From Oscillospiraceae bacterium (GTDB lineage Bacteria > Bacillota_A > Clostridia > Oscillospirales > Oscillospiraceae): a stretch of 7,377 bases of DNA. The stretch is from positions 1 to 7,377 of the forward strand of contig JAFQPT010000118.1 in NCBI GenBank assembly GCA_017411665.1, in the 5' to 3' direction. Shown here piece after piece: positions 1-6,647 of the stretch. A program made the position numbers and the translations under genes. The notes below the pieces were generated by a model that had not been told where the DNA came from, made no database searches, and saw nothing but the letters and a program-made list of their open reading frames with translations. The stretch's first letter is position 1, and each line of letters starts with the position of its first letter.

Positions 1-830
1 AAGGCAACACCGTTAAGGCAATCGTTGTTACCGATTTTGTAGGTACCCGCAAGCAGATTGACGGCCTGTGCAACGAAGTAGAAGTACAGTCCGGCAACAA
101 GGCATACTGGTTCCGCTATGATGAAAAGGGCGAAATCGTAGGCGGTATCGCAAAGTTCATCCAGCCCATCAAGGAACAGGTTGTTGCAGCTCTGGGTCTG
201 CAGCCCAACTGCTTCGTTGGTCTGACTGCAGGCAAGAAGCTGGCTGCTCAGAAGACCGCAGGCGTTCTGCGCAACAAGCTGGGCAACTTCTGCCCCAACC
301 ACATGGACACCGAACGCTACGAATTCTGCTGGATCGTTGACTTCCCCATGTACGAAATGGGCGAAGAAAGCGGCGAGCTGGAATTTTGCCACAACCCCTT
401 CTCCATGCCCAACGGCGGTCTGGACATTCTGCTGAAGGCAGAAGCAGGCGAAATTGACCCCCTGTCCATTACCGCATTCCAGTACGACCTGGTTTGCAAC
501 GGTGTCGAACTGTCCTCCGGTGCAGTGCGTAACCATGACCCCGAAATCATGATCAAGGCATTTGAGCTGGTTGGTCTGGGCGAAGACGACGTTCGCGCAA
601 AGTTCCCTGCAATGTACAACGCATTCACCTACGGCGCACCTCCTCACGCAGGTATCGCACCCGGTGTTGACCGTATGGTCATGCTGCTGAGCGCTGCGGA
701 AACCATCCGTGAAATCATTCCTTTCCCCATGAACAAGAATGCACAGGACCTGATGATGAACGCTCCCAGCGCTGTGGAACAGAAGCAGCTGGACGAACTG
801 CACATCGCACTGGTTCCTGTAGAAGACTAA
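1..830 (+). CDS. aspS: Aspartyl-tRNA synthetase, C-terminal part (partial, 5' end outside window)
   Basis: Class II aminoacyl-tRNA synthetase that charges tRNA-Asp (or tRNA-Asp and tRNA-Asn in non-discriminating forms) in the cytoplasm. The frame is open from the window edge (first full codon at base 3) to TAA at 828-830, giving 275 residues, roughly the last 45% of a protein usually near 590 aa. The first ~95 residues match the GAD insertion domain typical of bacterial AspRS, including a run like AGVLRNKLGN. The catalytic core then resumes with FCWIVDFPMYE. Class II motif 3 is PPHAGIAPGVDRMVMLL, carrying the ATP-binding Arg, followed by REIIPFPMNKNAQDLM and the usual C-terminal QLDELHI. Motifs 1 and 2 and the anticodon-binding OB domain lie upstream of the window, so discriminating versus non-discriminating character cannot be judged. 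It is probably co-transcribed with the aldolase gene 9 bases downstream. Confidence 0.96.
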   Translation, partial: GNTVKAIVVTDFVGTRKQIDGLCNEVEVQSGNKAYWFRYDEKGEIVGGIAKFIQPIKEQVVAALGLQPNCFVGLTAGKKLAAQKTAGVLRNKLGNFCPNHMDTERYEFCWIVDFPMYEMGEESGELEFCHNPFSMPNGGLDILLKAEAGEIDPLSITAFQYDLVCNGVELSSGAVRNHDPEIMIKAFELVGLGEDDVRAKFPAMYNAFTYGAPPHAGIAPGVDRMVMLLSAAETIREIIPFPMNKNAQDLMMNAPSAVEQKQLDELHIALVPVED

Positions 831-839
831 TTATTGCAT

Positions 840-1616
840 ATGAAGAACACGATTCTGGAAAAATTCCAAGCAGGTCAGCCTTGTCTGGGTACCTTTACCC
901 ATCTGCTGTCCAATACCGGCATTCGCATCTTGTCCCGCACAGGACTGGATTATGCCATCATTGATTTGGAACACAGTACCGTCGGTGAAGGACAGGCTTG
1001 TGAGCTGATCATGGCGGCCAATGATGCGGGACTGTGTCCTGCGGTGCGCATCAACGAGATCAGCCGCGGACAGGTACTGAAGGTGCTGGATGCAGGTGCA
1101 AAGGCACTGATCGTTCCCCATATCAACACTGTGGAGGAAGTGGAAAAGCTTATTTCCTATGGCAAGTTTGCACCTATGGGTAACCGTGGCTACTGCGCTT
1201 CCGCAGATGGCGGCTGGGGCAAAGATGCAGTCTATGCCGACGGCATGGAAGGCTATATGAAGGCTGCCAATGAAAAGACTTTGCTGATTCCCCAGTGCGA
1301 AACGATGGGGTGTCTGGAACATCTGGAAGAAATCGTCAATATGGACGGAGTAGCCGGTATTTTTATCGGCCCCTACGATTTGTCTATTGCGATGGGAATT
1401 CCCGGTCAGTTTGACCATCCCGACCATATTGCTGCGGTGGAACGCATTCGCAAGACCTGCGCAGATGCAGGAAAGCTGTGTATCGTGTTCTGTGACGGTG
1501 CGGAAAAGGCAAATGCCTATTTCCGACAGGGTTTCCCCAATGTGACTATGAGTGTGGATGCATTTATGCTGCTGAACGCTGTGAGTGCACTGGTGGAAGA
1601 ATCCAAGAATATATGA
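840..1616 (+). CDS. HpcH/HpaI-family class II aldolase (2-keto-3-deoxy sugar acid or 4-hydroxy-2-oxo acid aldolase type)
   Basis: Divalent-metal-dependent pyruvate aldolase family (HpaI, GarL, RhmA), cleaving 2-keto-4-hydroxy acids to pyruvate (or a related oxoacid) plus an aldehyde. The protein has 258 residues, a normal TIM-barrel length for the family. Visible family motifs are DLEHS with His45, PAVRIN with Arg70, the NRGY loop near 115-118, PQCET with metal ligand Glu154, and GPYDLS with metal ligand Asp180. His45 and Arg70 fall at the same positions as the catalytic residues I remember for E. coli HpaI. Start: ATG at 840 is preferred. An in-frame TTG at 834 would add two residues without a better ribosome site, and the ribosome site here is weak either way (AGAAG at 821-825). 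The gene follows aspS by 9 bases, so translational coupling is likely. The substrate cannot be read from the sequence, and no sugar-acid pathway genes lie nearby. Confidence 0.88.
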   Translation: MKNTILEKFQAGQPCLGTFTHLLSNTGIRILSRTGLDYAIIDLEHSTVGEGQACELIMAANDAGLCPAVRINEISRGQVLKVLDAGAKALIVPHINTVEEVEKLISYGKFAPMGNRGYCASADGGWGKDAVYADGMEGYMKAANEKTLLIPQCETMGCLEHLEEIVNMDGVAGIFIGPYDLSIAMGIPGQFDHPDHIAAVERIRKTCADAGKLCIVFCDGAEKANAYFRQGFPNVTMSVDAFMLLNAVSALVEESKNI

Positions 1617-1621
1617 AAAAC

Positions 1622-1659
1622 AAAAAATCCGAGGCAATTTGCCTCGGATTTTTTGTTTT
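1622..1659. terminator. Bidirectional intrinsic terminator between convergent genes
   Basis: A 9-bp GC-rich stem, TCCGAGGCA (1628-1636) with TGCCTCGGA (1640-1648), has a 3-base loop, an A6 tract before it (1622-1627) and T6 after it (1649-1654) followed by GTTTT. It begins 6 bases after the aldolase stop. Read on the minus strand, the A6 tract becomes a T tract, so it also serves the gene ending at 1667. Confidence 0.93.
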
Positions 1660-1666
1660 AGAAAAG

Positions 1667-2368
1667 TTATTTATCATTAGGTGAGTTTTTGGGGGAGAGA
1701 TGCAGTTTTGGGATTTGAGGTAAGGTAAATTTTTCCGATTTACCGATTTTCTTTCGATTAGTATTGCCTAAATCGAGAATATCCAGTTCTTGTTTTAGTT
1801 GTTCGTATTCCAAATTTGCATCAGTAACTTGAATACCATTGCCGTAAAAACAGTAGGTTTCATCGGCTTTTATAACAAGCGTTGGAATATATTGAATTCC
1901 TGGAGTTGTACTTTCTCCCAGTAGAGCATATAAAGGATCTTCTTTATAAACTTCAGCGGTTCTTCCATCATTCCATATTAGCATGGTAGGAATGTCGTCT
2001 AAATATGTAGTAAATGCCCGTCCTGCGAGATTTACACATTGAAATTTTTGCTGCTTAAAGGCCTTAAGATTCAGTTTGTCTGCAATAGTATATATGACAG
2101 CTCCACTAAGGTCTTTTCCTAAGGCTTCTTTGAAATCCTTTGGTTTGTATTCACCAAGAGCTGATTTATGGCCCTGTTGTCCAATTATTGCGGCATATGG
2201 TTGCATGGAAACAAATTCGAATTTTTTACCAGAACCAAGAGCATTTAATAGAGTTTTTTTACACTCGCGAAATACGGGACGAAAAATAAATTCAACATCA
2301 ATAACCCGAAAATCTTTAATTGATGATAATAAAATATGGGTTCCGTACAGGTCATAATAATCGCTCAT
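1667..2368 (-). CDS. Uncharacterised AT-rich orphan protein, 233 aa
   Basis: I do not recognise this family. The protein is soluble-looking, with no signal peptide or membrane segment, and mixes alpha and beta propensity. Hydrophobic beta-like runs occur around 56-63 (QPYAAIIG), 89-95 (GAVIYTI) and 162-167 (PTLVIK). A possible short helix is LEYEQLKQEL at 186-195, followed by a Lys/Pro-rich, probably disordered tail from about 204 to 233. Start: an ATG at 2375-2377 is only 0-2 bases from the ribosome site GGGAAAGGA, whereas the ATG at 2366-2368 is 9 bases beyond the AGG, so the second is chosen. The gene has its own promoter (2395-2423), stands alone, and converges on the aldolase. Base composition differs from the neighbours: a hand count of bases 1801-1860 gives 35% GC, against 58% for 5701-5760 in cinA. 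That suggests transfer or a different selective history. No flanking integrase, repeat or tRNA is seen. Confidence 0.82.
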   Translation of the reverse strand: MSDYYDLYGTHILLSSIKDFRVIDVEFIFRPVFRECKKTLLNALGSGKKFEFVSMQPYAAIIGQQGHKSALGEYKPKDFKEALGKDLSGAVIYTIADKLNLKAFKQQKFQCVNLAGRAFTTYLDDIPTMLIWNDGRTAEVYKEDPLYALLGESTTPGIQYIPTLVIKADETYCFYGNGIQVTDANLEYEQLKQELDILDLGNTNRKKIGKSEKFTLPQIPKLHLSPKNSPNDK

Positions 2369-2394
2369 ATTATTCATCCTTTCCCGTTTTTGAA

Positions 2395-2423
2395 ATTGTA
2401 ACGCAATATTTAGTATGAGTCAA
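2395..2423 (-). promoter_or_regulatory. Sigma-A-type promoter of the orphan gene
   Basis: On the minus strand, TTGACT (+ strand 2418-2423) is followed by a 17-base spacer and TACAAT (+ strand 2395-2400). Each box matches consensus at five of six positions and the spacing is ideal. The expected start of transcription is near 2388, giving a leader of about 20 bases to the ATG at 2368 and only about 10 to the ATG at 2377. No clear operator palindrome is seen. Confidence 0.8.
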
Positions 2424-2505
2424 TATAATCCGGTTCCCTTGCCTAAATAAGAAGATATTTTTATGAATGGAAAACATAGGAGATAATTTCTTTCGAATGC
2501 AACCC

Positions 2506-2535
2506 TATACAAATCGCAAAATAATATGCTATAAT
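2506..2535 (+). promoter_or_regulatory. Extended -10 promoter for comM
   Basis: TATAAT at 2530-2535 is a perfect -10, preceded by TG plus one base (2527-2529), the extended -10 signature. A modest -35-like TATACA lies at 2506-2511 with an 18-base spacer. The expected start is near 2542, leaving a leader of about 44 bases. A second TATAAT at 2543-2548 lies in the palindrome ATTATAAT and has no convincing -35. Confidence 0.72.
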
Positions 2536-2573
2536 ACACTATTATAATGCCTTATTATGTGCATATATCGGAT

Positions 2574-2581
2574 AGGAGGGG
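2574..2581 (+). promoter_or_regulatory. Ribosome binding site that fixes the comM start
   Basis: AGGAGGGG lies just before the ATG at 2586 (6 bases after AGGAGG). It excludes the longer frame from the ATG at 2547, which falls at or within the promoter and has no ribosome site. Confidence 0.9.
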
Positions 2582-2585
2582 AAAT

Positions 2586-4106
2586 ATGGTCTCAAAAATC
2601 CGTTCATTCGGTCTAAAAGGCATCGGCGGTTACGAAGTATCCGTAGAGTGCTACGTGTCCAACGGCTTGCCGGGCTTTGATATTGTGGGCTTGCCCGATA
2701 CCGCTGTTAAGGAAGCCAGAGACCGTGTGCGCGCTGCCATCAAAAATAGCGGCTACAAATTCCCTGTGTCCAAAATGACTGTCAACCTTGCACCTGCAGA
2801 CACCAAAAAGGTGGGCACGGTCTACGACCTGCCTGTGCTGTTGGGTCTGCTGTCTGCGACGGAACAGATCAAGAACATTGGTGATGACTATGCATTTTTC
2901 GGTGAGCTGAGTCTTTTGGGGGATGTGCGACCCGTATTCGGTGCGCTGCCTATGGCCATTGCTGCACAGCGTGTGGGCGTGAAGCATCTGTTTGTGCCTG
3001 CGGAAAATGCTGCGGAGGCAGCCTTTGCCGAGGGAATCAGCGTTTATCCCGTGGCAACCGTCATTCAACTGTTGAAGCATTTGAGCGGGGAAGAGCCCAT
3101 TGCCCCTGCGCCCAAGCCCGAAATTAAGGCAGAGCAGCACCATGTGCCCGACTTTGCGGATGTCAAGGGACAGGAAAATGTGAAGCGTGCGTTGGAGGTT
3201 GCTGCTGCAGGCGGACATAATATCCTCATGTCGGGGCCTCCCGGTGCAGGCAAGAGCATGCTTGCCAAGCGTCTGCCGGGGATCCTGCCGGATATGAGTT
3301 GGGATGAGGTCATCGAAGCCACGGAAATCCATTCGGTAGCGGGGCTCACAAGCTCGGCGAACCCCGTGGTTGCCACAAGACCCTTCCGTGCACCCCATCA
3401 CACAGTATCCTCTCGTGCCATGAGTGGCGGCGGGACCAGTCCCAGACCGGGTGAGATTTCACTGGCGCACAACGGTGTACTATTTTTGGACGAATTTCCC
3501 GAATTCCCCAATCAAGTATTGGAAGTTCTCCGTCAGCCGCTGGAAGACGGCGTGGTCACAGTCTCCCGTGTGTCGGGAACGGTCACGTTCCCCAGCCGAT
3601 TTATGCTGGTGGGTGCCATGAATCCCTGTAAGTGCGGTTGGTATGGACATCCCGGCGGTCGTTGCAAATGCTCCGAGACAGCTGTGCGGAAATACCGCAG
3701 CCGTATTTCCGGCCCTCTGATGGACAGAATGGATTTGATTCTGGAAGTACCTGCACTGGAATATGAGGAACTGCGCCGCAGAGACAAGGCCGAATCTTCC
3801 GCAGACATCAAAAAACGGGTCAATGCCGCCCGTGAGATTCAGCGCAAACGCTTTGCGGGGACGAATGTGACTTGCAATGCCCAGATGGGGCCCAATGAGG
3901 TACGGGAATATTGTGAACTGACTGCAGCGGGGGAGACCTTGATGCAGCGCGCCTTTGACCGCATGGGACTGTCGGCCCGAAGCTATGACCGCATTCTGCG
4001 TGTGGCGAGAACCATTGCCGATTTGGCAGGCAGCGAGGAGATTCAGCCCACCCATGTGGCGGAAGCCATTCAATACAGAACGTTCCAATTCGGTGACGAA
4101 CAATAA
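2586..4106 (+). CDS. comM: YifB/ComM family Mg-chelatase-like AAA+ ATPase
   Basis: AAA+ ATPase of the ComM/YifB family. In naturally competent Gram-negatives ComM is a hexameric helicase promoting branch migration of incoming single-stranded DNA; in Clostridia its role is less defined. The protein has 506 residues, the typical length. The N-terminal Lon-protease-like fold spans about 1-165, with the hallmark SNGLPGFDIVGLPDTAVKEA at 25-44. A linker (about 165-187) precedes the ATPase core: Walker A GPPGAGKS at 217-224, RPFRAPHHT at 265-273, Walker B VLFLDE at 298-303 and sensor-1 region MNPC at 345-348. Four cysteines (348, 350, 360, 362) form the family's putative zinc knuckle. SGPLMDRMD at 375-383 precedes the C-terminal domain, where SARSYDRILRVARTIADL (463-480) is the sensor-2 region. 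All key residues look intact. The first residues, MVSKIRSFGLKGI, match the family N-terminus at the chosen start. It is the first gene of a run with thiI and cinA. Confidence 0.95.
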   Translation: MVSKIRSFGLKGIGGYEVSVECYVSNGLPGFDIVGLPDTAVKEARDRVRAAIKNSGYKFPVSKMTVNLAPADTKKVGTVYDLPVLLGLLSATEQIKNIGDDYAFFGELSLLGDVRPVFGALPMAIAAQRVGVKHLFVPAENAAEAAFAEGISVYPVATVIQLLKHLSGEEPIAPAPKPEIKAEQHHVPDFADVKGQENVKRALEVAAAGGHNILMSGPPGAGKSMLAKRLPGILPDMSWDEVIEATEIHSVAGLTSSANPVVATRPFRAPHHTVSSRAMSGGGTSPRPGEISLAHNGVLFLDEFPEFPNQVLEVLRQPLEDGVVTVSRVSGTVTFPSRFMLVGAMNPCKCGWYGHPGGRCKCSETAVRKYRSRISGPLMDRMDLILEVPALEYEELRRRDKAESSADIKKRVNAAREIQRKRFAGTNVTCNAQMGPNEVREYCELTAAGETLMQRAFDRMGLSARSYDRILRVARTIADLAGSEEIQPTHVAEAIQYRTFQFGDEQ

Positions 4107-4116
4107 AATGAGTTTA

Positions 4117-4165
4117 ACACCTCATCCGCCCCTGCGGGGCACCTTCCCCTCAAGGGGAAGGCTTA
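4117..4165. repeat. REP-like double-hairpin intergenic element
   Basis: Two adjacent palindromes sit in the comM-thiI gap. The first is GCCCC-TGC-GGGGC (4128-4140). The second is CCTTCCCC-TCAA-GGGGAAGG (4142-4161), an 8-bp perfect stem with a tetraloop. They are preceded by ACACCTCATCC and followed by GCTTATTTG. I recall closely similar strings (CCTCATCCG, hairpin, CACCTTCCCC, GGGGAAGGCTT) scattered between genes in gut Clostridia, so I call it a dispersed palindromic repeat. That is memory, not a search. No strong T tract follows, so it is at best a weak terminator or RNA-stabilising element. Confidence 0.7.
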
Positions 4166-4186
4166 TTTGAGTAACTATAGATTTTG

Positions 4187-4194
4187 AAAGAGGT
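4187..4194 (+). promoter_or_regulatory. Ribosome binding site of thiI
   Basis: AAAGAGGT is followed by a 9-base spacer to the ATG at 4204. I see no convincing sigma-A promoter between the double hairpin and this site. TATAGA at 4176-4181 has no -35 partner outside the hairpin. thiI is therefore probably read from the comM promoter. Confidence 0.7.
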
Positions 4195-4203
4195 AATGAT
4201 ACT

Positions 4204-5382
4204 ATGAGAGATATGATTCTGCTGAAGCAGGGCGAAATCGTTCTGAAGGGTCTGAACAAGCGCTCCTTCGAACAGAAGCTGCTGAGCAACATTCGCAACC
4301 GACTGAAGATGATCGGTGACTTTAATGTTTATTCCGTACAGTCTACCGTATATGTAGAGCCCAAGACCGACGATGAAGATCTGGATGCAGCATTTGAAGC
4401 ACTGACCAAGGTCTTCGGTATCGCAAAGCTGAGCCGCGCAGCGGCCTGCGAAAAGAACGTGGATGCCATCGTAGAGCTGGCAAAGAGCTATCTGGCAGAC
4501 GATATGGCAAATGCAAAGAGCTTCAAGGTGGAAACCAAGCGCTCCGACAAGGCATTTCCTATGACCAGCATTCAGGTCAGCCAGTACGTCGGCGGCGAGC
4601 TGAACGAAGCGTTCCCCCATGTTCCCGTAGACGTGCGCAACCCCGATTTGATCGTTCACGTAGAAATCCGTGACTATGCTGCTTACGTTCACGCACAGCC
4701 CACACCCGGTGCAGGCGGTATGCCCGTCGGCTCCAACGGCCGTGCCATCACCATGCTGTCCGGCGGCATCGACAGCCCCGTCAGCACCTACATGATTGCA
4801 AAGCGCGGTGTAAAGCTGATTCCCGTGCACTTCTTCTCCTTCCCCTATACCTCCGAGCTGGCAAAGCAGAAGGTGATTGAGCTGGCACAAATCCTCACCG
4901 ATTACTGCGGTACCATGATGATTGAAATCGTGCCCTTCACCAAGATTCAGGAAGAGATCCGCGACAAGTGCCCCGAAGAATACTTTACTCTGATTATGCG
5001 CCGTATGATGATGCGCATCTGCACCAAGATTGCAGAAGCAAACGGCTGCAAGGCAATTGTCACCGGTGAAAATCTGGGTCAGGTGGCAAGCCAGACCATG
5101 GAAGCAATGGCATCCACACAGTCTGTTACCTATCTGCCCACGCTGCAGCCTCTGATCGGTATGGATAAGGAAGAAATTGTTACCATCGCAAGAAAAATCG
5201 GTACCTTCAACACCTCCATCCTGCCCTATGAAGACTGCTGCACTGTATTTACTCCCCGCCATCCCAAGACCAAGCCCTCTCTGGCGGAAGTTGCAGAAGT
5301 AGAACAGGCACTGGACGTAGATGCACTGGTAGAAGAAGCAGTTGCAAATATTGAAAGAGTAAAGGTGAAGCTCGGTGAATAA
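4204..5382 (+). CDS. thiI: tRNA 4-thiouridine synthase ThiI, short (rhodanese-less) form
   Basis: Adenylates U8 of tRNA with ATP and delivers sulfur to form 4-thiouridine; in some bacteria it also feeds thiazole synthesis for thiamine. The protein has 392 residues. It has an N-terminal ferredoxin-like region (about 1-75, GEIVLKGLN at 10-18) and a THUMP tRNA-binding domain (about 75-165). The PP-loop ATP-pyrophosphatase domain starts at the SGGIDS signature (186-191), with GENLGQVASQT at 288-298 and the conserved YEDCCTVFTPRHP at 342-354. Cys345/346 in that motif are candidates for the catalytic cysteine. It stops near residue 392, so the C-terminal rhodanese domain of the E. coli enzyme is absent, as in many Gram-positives, where a dedicated cysteine desulfurase (NifZ in Bacillus) supplies sulfur. 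No such gene lies in this window. The 3' end overlaps cinA by 8 bases. Confidence 0.95.
   Translation: MRDMILLKQGEIVLKGLNKRSFEQKLLSNIRNRLKMIGDFNVYSVQSTVYVEPKTDDEDLDAAFEALTKVFGIAKLSRAAACEKNVDAIVELAKSYLADDMANAKSFKVETKRSDKAFPMTSIQVSQYVGGELNEAFPHVPVDVRNPDLIVHVEIRDYAAYVHAQPTPGAGGMPVGSNGRAITMLSGGIDSPVSTYMIAKRGVKLIPVHFFSFPYTSELAKQKVIELAQILTDYCGTMMIEIVPFTKIQEEIRDKCPEEYFTLIMRRMMMRICTKIAEANGCKAIVTGENLGQVASQTMEAMASTQSVTYLPTLQPLIGMDKEEIVTIARKIGTFNTSILPYEDCCTVFTPRHPKTKPSLAEVAEVEQALDVDALVEEAVANIERVKVKLGE
5361..5367 (+). promoter_or_regulatory. Ribosome binding site of cinA inside thiI
   Basis: AAAGGTG within the last thiI codons lies 7 bases before GTG at 5375. It supports the GTG start and translational coupling of cinA to thiI. 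Confidence 0.75.
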
Positions 5383-6646
5383 CAGTCACGCAGTAGAAAT
5401 CATCGGTGTCGGCACAGAGCTGCTTCTGGGCGGCACTACCAATACCGATGCAAGAGATATTTCCGAAATGCTCACTCAGTTGGGCATCAATGTGTTCTAT
5501 CACACCGTAGTTGGCGATAACCCTGCCCGTTTGAGACAGGTTATGGACATTGCCATGAAGCGTGCAGACATCATCATTACCACAGGCGGTCTGGGCCCCA
5601 CCTGCGATGACTTGACTAAGAACATCATCGCGGAAGCACTGGGCAGAAAGCTGGTGTACAATGAAGCGGAAGGCGAAAAGCTGAAGGAATACTTCGTGCG
5701 CCGCCAGAAGGTCATGACCGACAACAACCTCCAGCAGGTGTACCTGCCCGAAGGCTGTATCGTCCTGTCCAATGACTGGGGTACCGCACCGGGATGCATT
5801 GTCGAAGACGGCGAGCTGACTGTGATTATGCTGCCCGGCCCTCCTCATGAATGCAACAGCATGATGCGCCACCGCGTCATGCCTTATCTGGAAAGCAAGA
5901 GCGGCGGCATCATTGTCAGCCATAACTACCAGATTTTCGGTATGGGCGAAAGCGAAGTGGAGCATCTGCTGCGGGACGAAATGAACTCCTTCACTAACCC
6001 CACCATCGCACCTTATGCAAAGCGTTATGAATGCTATGTTCGCGTCACTGCCAAGGCAGACACCGAAGAACAGGCAGAAGAAATGATTAAGCCCGTAGGT
6101 GAATTGGTCAAGGCCAAGCTGGGCAATGTGGTATACGGCACCGACCTGAGCGGGCTGGACAGACTGGTCATGGACCTGCTGCTGGAACGCGGCATGACCC
6201 TGTCCGCTGCGGAGAGCTGCACAGGCGGTCTGCTGGCCAAGCGCATGACCGATTTCCCCGGTGCATCCGCTGTATTTGTCGGCGGTGTGGTCAGCTACAC
6301 CAACGAAATGAAGATGAAAGTGCTGGGTGTAAAGCCCGAAACACTGGAACAGTACACTGTGTACAGCGAAGAAGTGGCCAAGGAAATGGCAGAAGGCGTG
6401 AAGGCACTGACCGGCAGTGATCTGGCGGTATCTCTCACGGGTCTGGCAGGCCCCGACGGTGACGGAGTACACGATGTGGGCACGGTCTGCATCGGTCTGG
6501 CAACTCCCGAAGAAACCATCACCGCTGAACTGCACATTCCCGGCAAGAACCGCGACCATGTCCGTATGGCTGCCACTCAGTGGGCTCTGGATATGGTGCG
6601 CCGCTATCTGACCGGTGTTCCCCTTGAAAAGCGCACAAACGTATAA
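5375..6646 (+). CDS. cinA: CinA: competence/damage-inducible protein, NMN amidohydrolase / ADP-ribose pyrophosphatase family
   Basis: Two-domain CinA of 423 residues, the normal length. The N-terminal MoCF/COG1058 domain (about 5-172) shows GTELLLG at 13-19, TTGGLGPTCDDLT at 69-81, GTAPG at 136-140 and LPGPPHE at 153-159. It is linked in characterised homologues to ADP-ribose pyrophosphatase activity. A short KH-like connector follows (about 175-255). The C-terminal PncC-type nicotinamide mononucleotide deamidase domain (about 258-412) has AESCTGG at 279-285 with the catalytic Ser, VSYTNEMK at 306-313 with conserved Tyr and Lys, and TGLAGPDG at 355-362. Both domains look intact. Start: GTG at 5375, supported by the site at 5361-5367 and by the family beginning (polar residues then VEIIGVGTEL). 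It shares 8 bases with thiI, so the two are almost certainly co-translated. A strong hairpin terminator follows within 2 bases. In many Firmicutes cinA sits next to recA; here it does not. Confidence 0.95.
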   Translation: MNNSHAVEIIGVGTELLLGGTTNTDARDISEMLTQLGINVFYHTVVGDNPARLRQVMDIAMKRADIIITTGGLGPTCDDLTKNIIAEALGRKLVYNEAEGEKLKEYFVRRQKVMTDNNLQQVYLPEGCIVLSNDWGTAPGCIVEDGELTVIMLPGPPHECNSMMRHRVMPYLESKSGGIIVSHNYQIFGMGESEVEHLLRDEMNSFTNPTIAPYAKRYECYVRVTAKADTEEQAEEMIKPVGELVKAKLGNVVYGTDLSGLDRLVMDLLLERGMTLSAAESCTGGLLAKRMTDFPGASAVFVGGVVSYTNEMKMKVLGVKPETLEQYTVYSEEVAKEMAEGVKALTGSDLAVSLTGLAGPDGDGVHDVGTVCIGLATPEETITAELHIPGKNRDHVRMAATQWALDMVRRYLTGVPLEKRTNV

Positions 6647-6647
6647 T

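Noticed and set aside
834..839. TTG start for the aldolase
   Set aside because: It adds only two residues ahead of an ATG, with no better ribosome site.
831..1637. A 268-codon minus-strand open frame opposite the aldolase
   Set aside because: It is antisense to a gene with a full active-site set, has a His/Cys/Gln-rich composition and would begin inside the terminator hairpin region.
2369..2377. Start of the orphan gene at the ATG at 2377
   Set aside because: The ribosome site abuts this ATG with almost no spacer. The ATG at 2368 has proper spacing.
2424..2505. A small RNA or peptide gene in the divergent spacer
   Set aside because: The ATG at 2464 gives only 7 codons before a stop. No stable hairpin with a T tract or other RNA-like structure is seen.
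2547..2585. A 13-residue N-terminal extension of ComM from the ATG at 2547
   Set aside because: The ATG sits at the predicted transcription start, overlapping a TATAAT, and has no ribosome site. The ATG at 2586 has AGGAGGGG and matches the family start.
4128..4161. The two hairpins after comM as a strong intrinsic terminator
   Set aside because: There is no run of T residues directly after either stem (the sequence continues GCTTATTTG), so I list them as a repeat element and do not assert termination.
4150..5262. A 370-codon minus-strand open frame opposite thiI
   Set aside because: Same reasoning: it mirrors the codon bias of thiI, has no domain signature, and its 3' end runs into the double-hairpin element.
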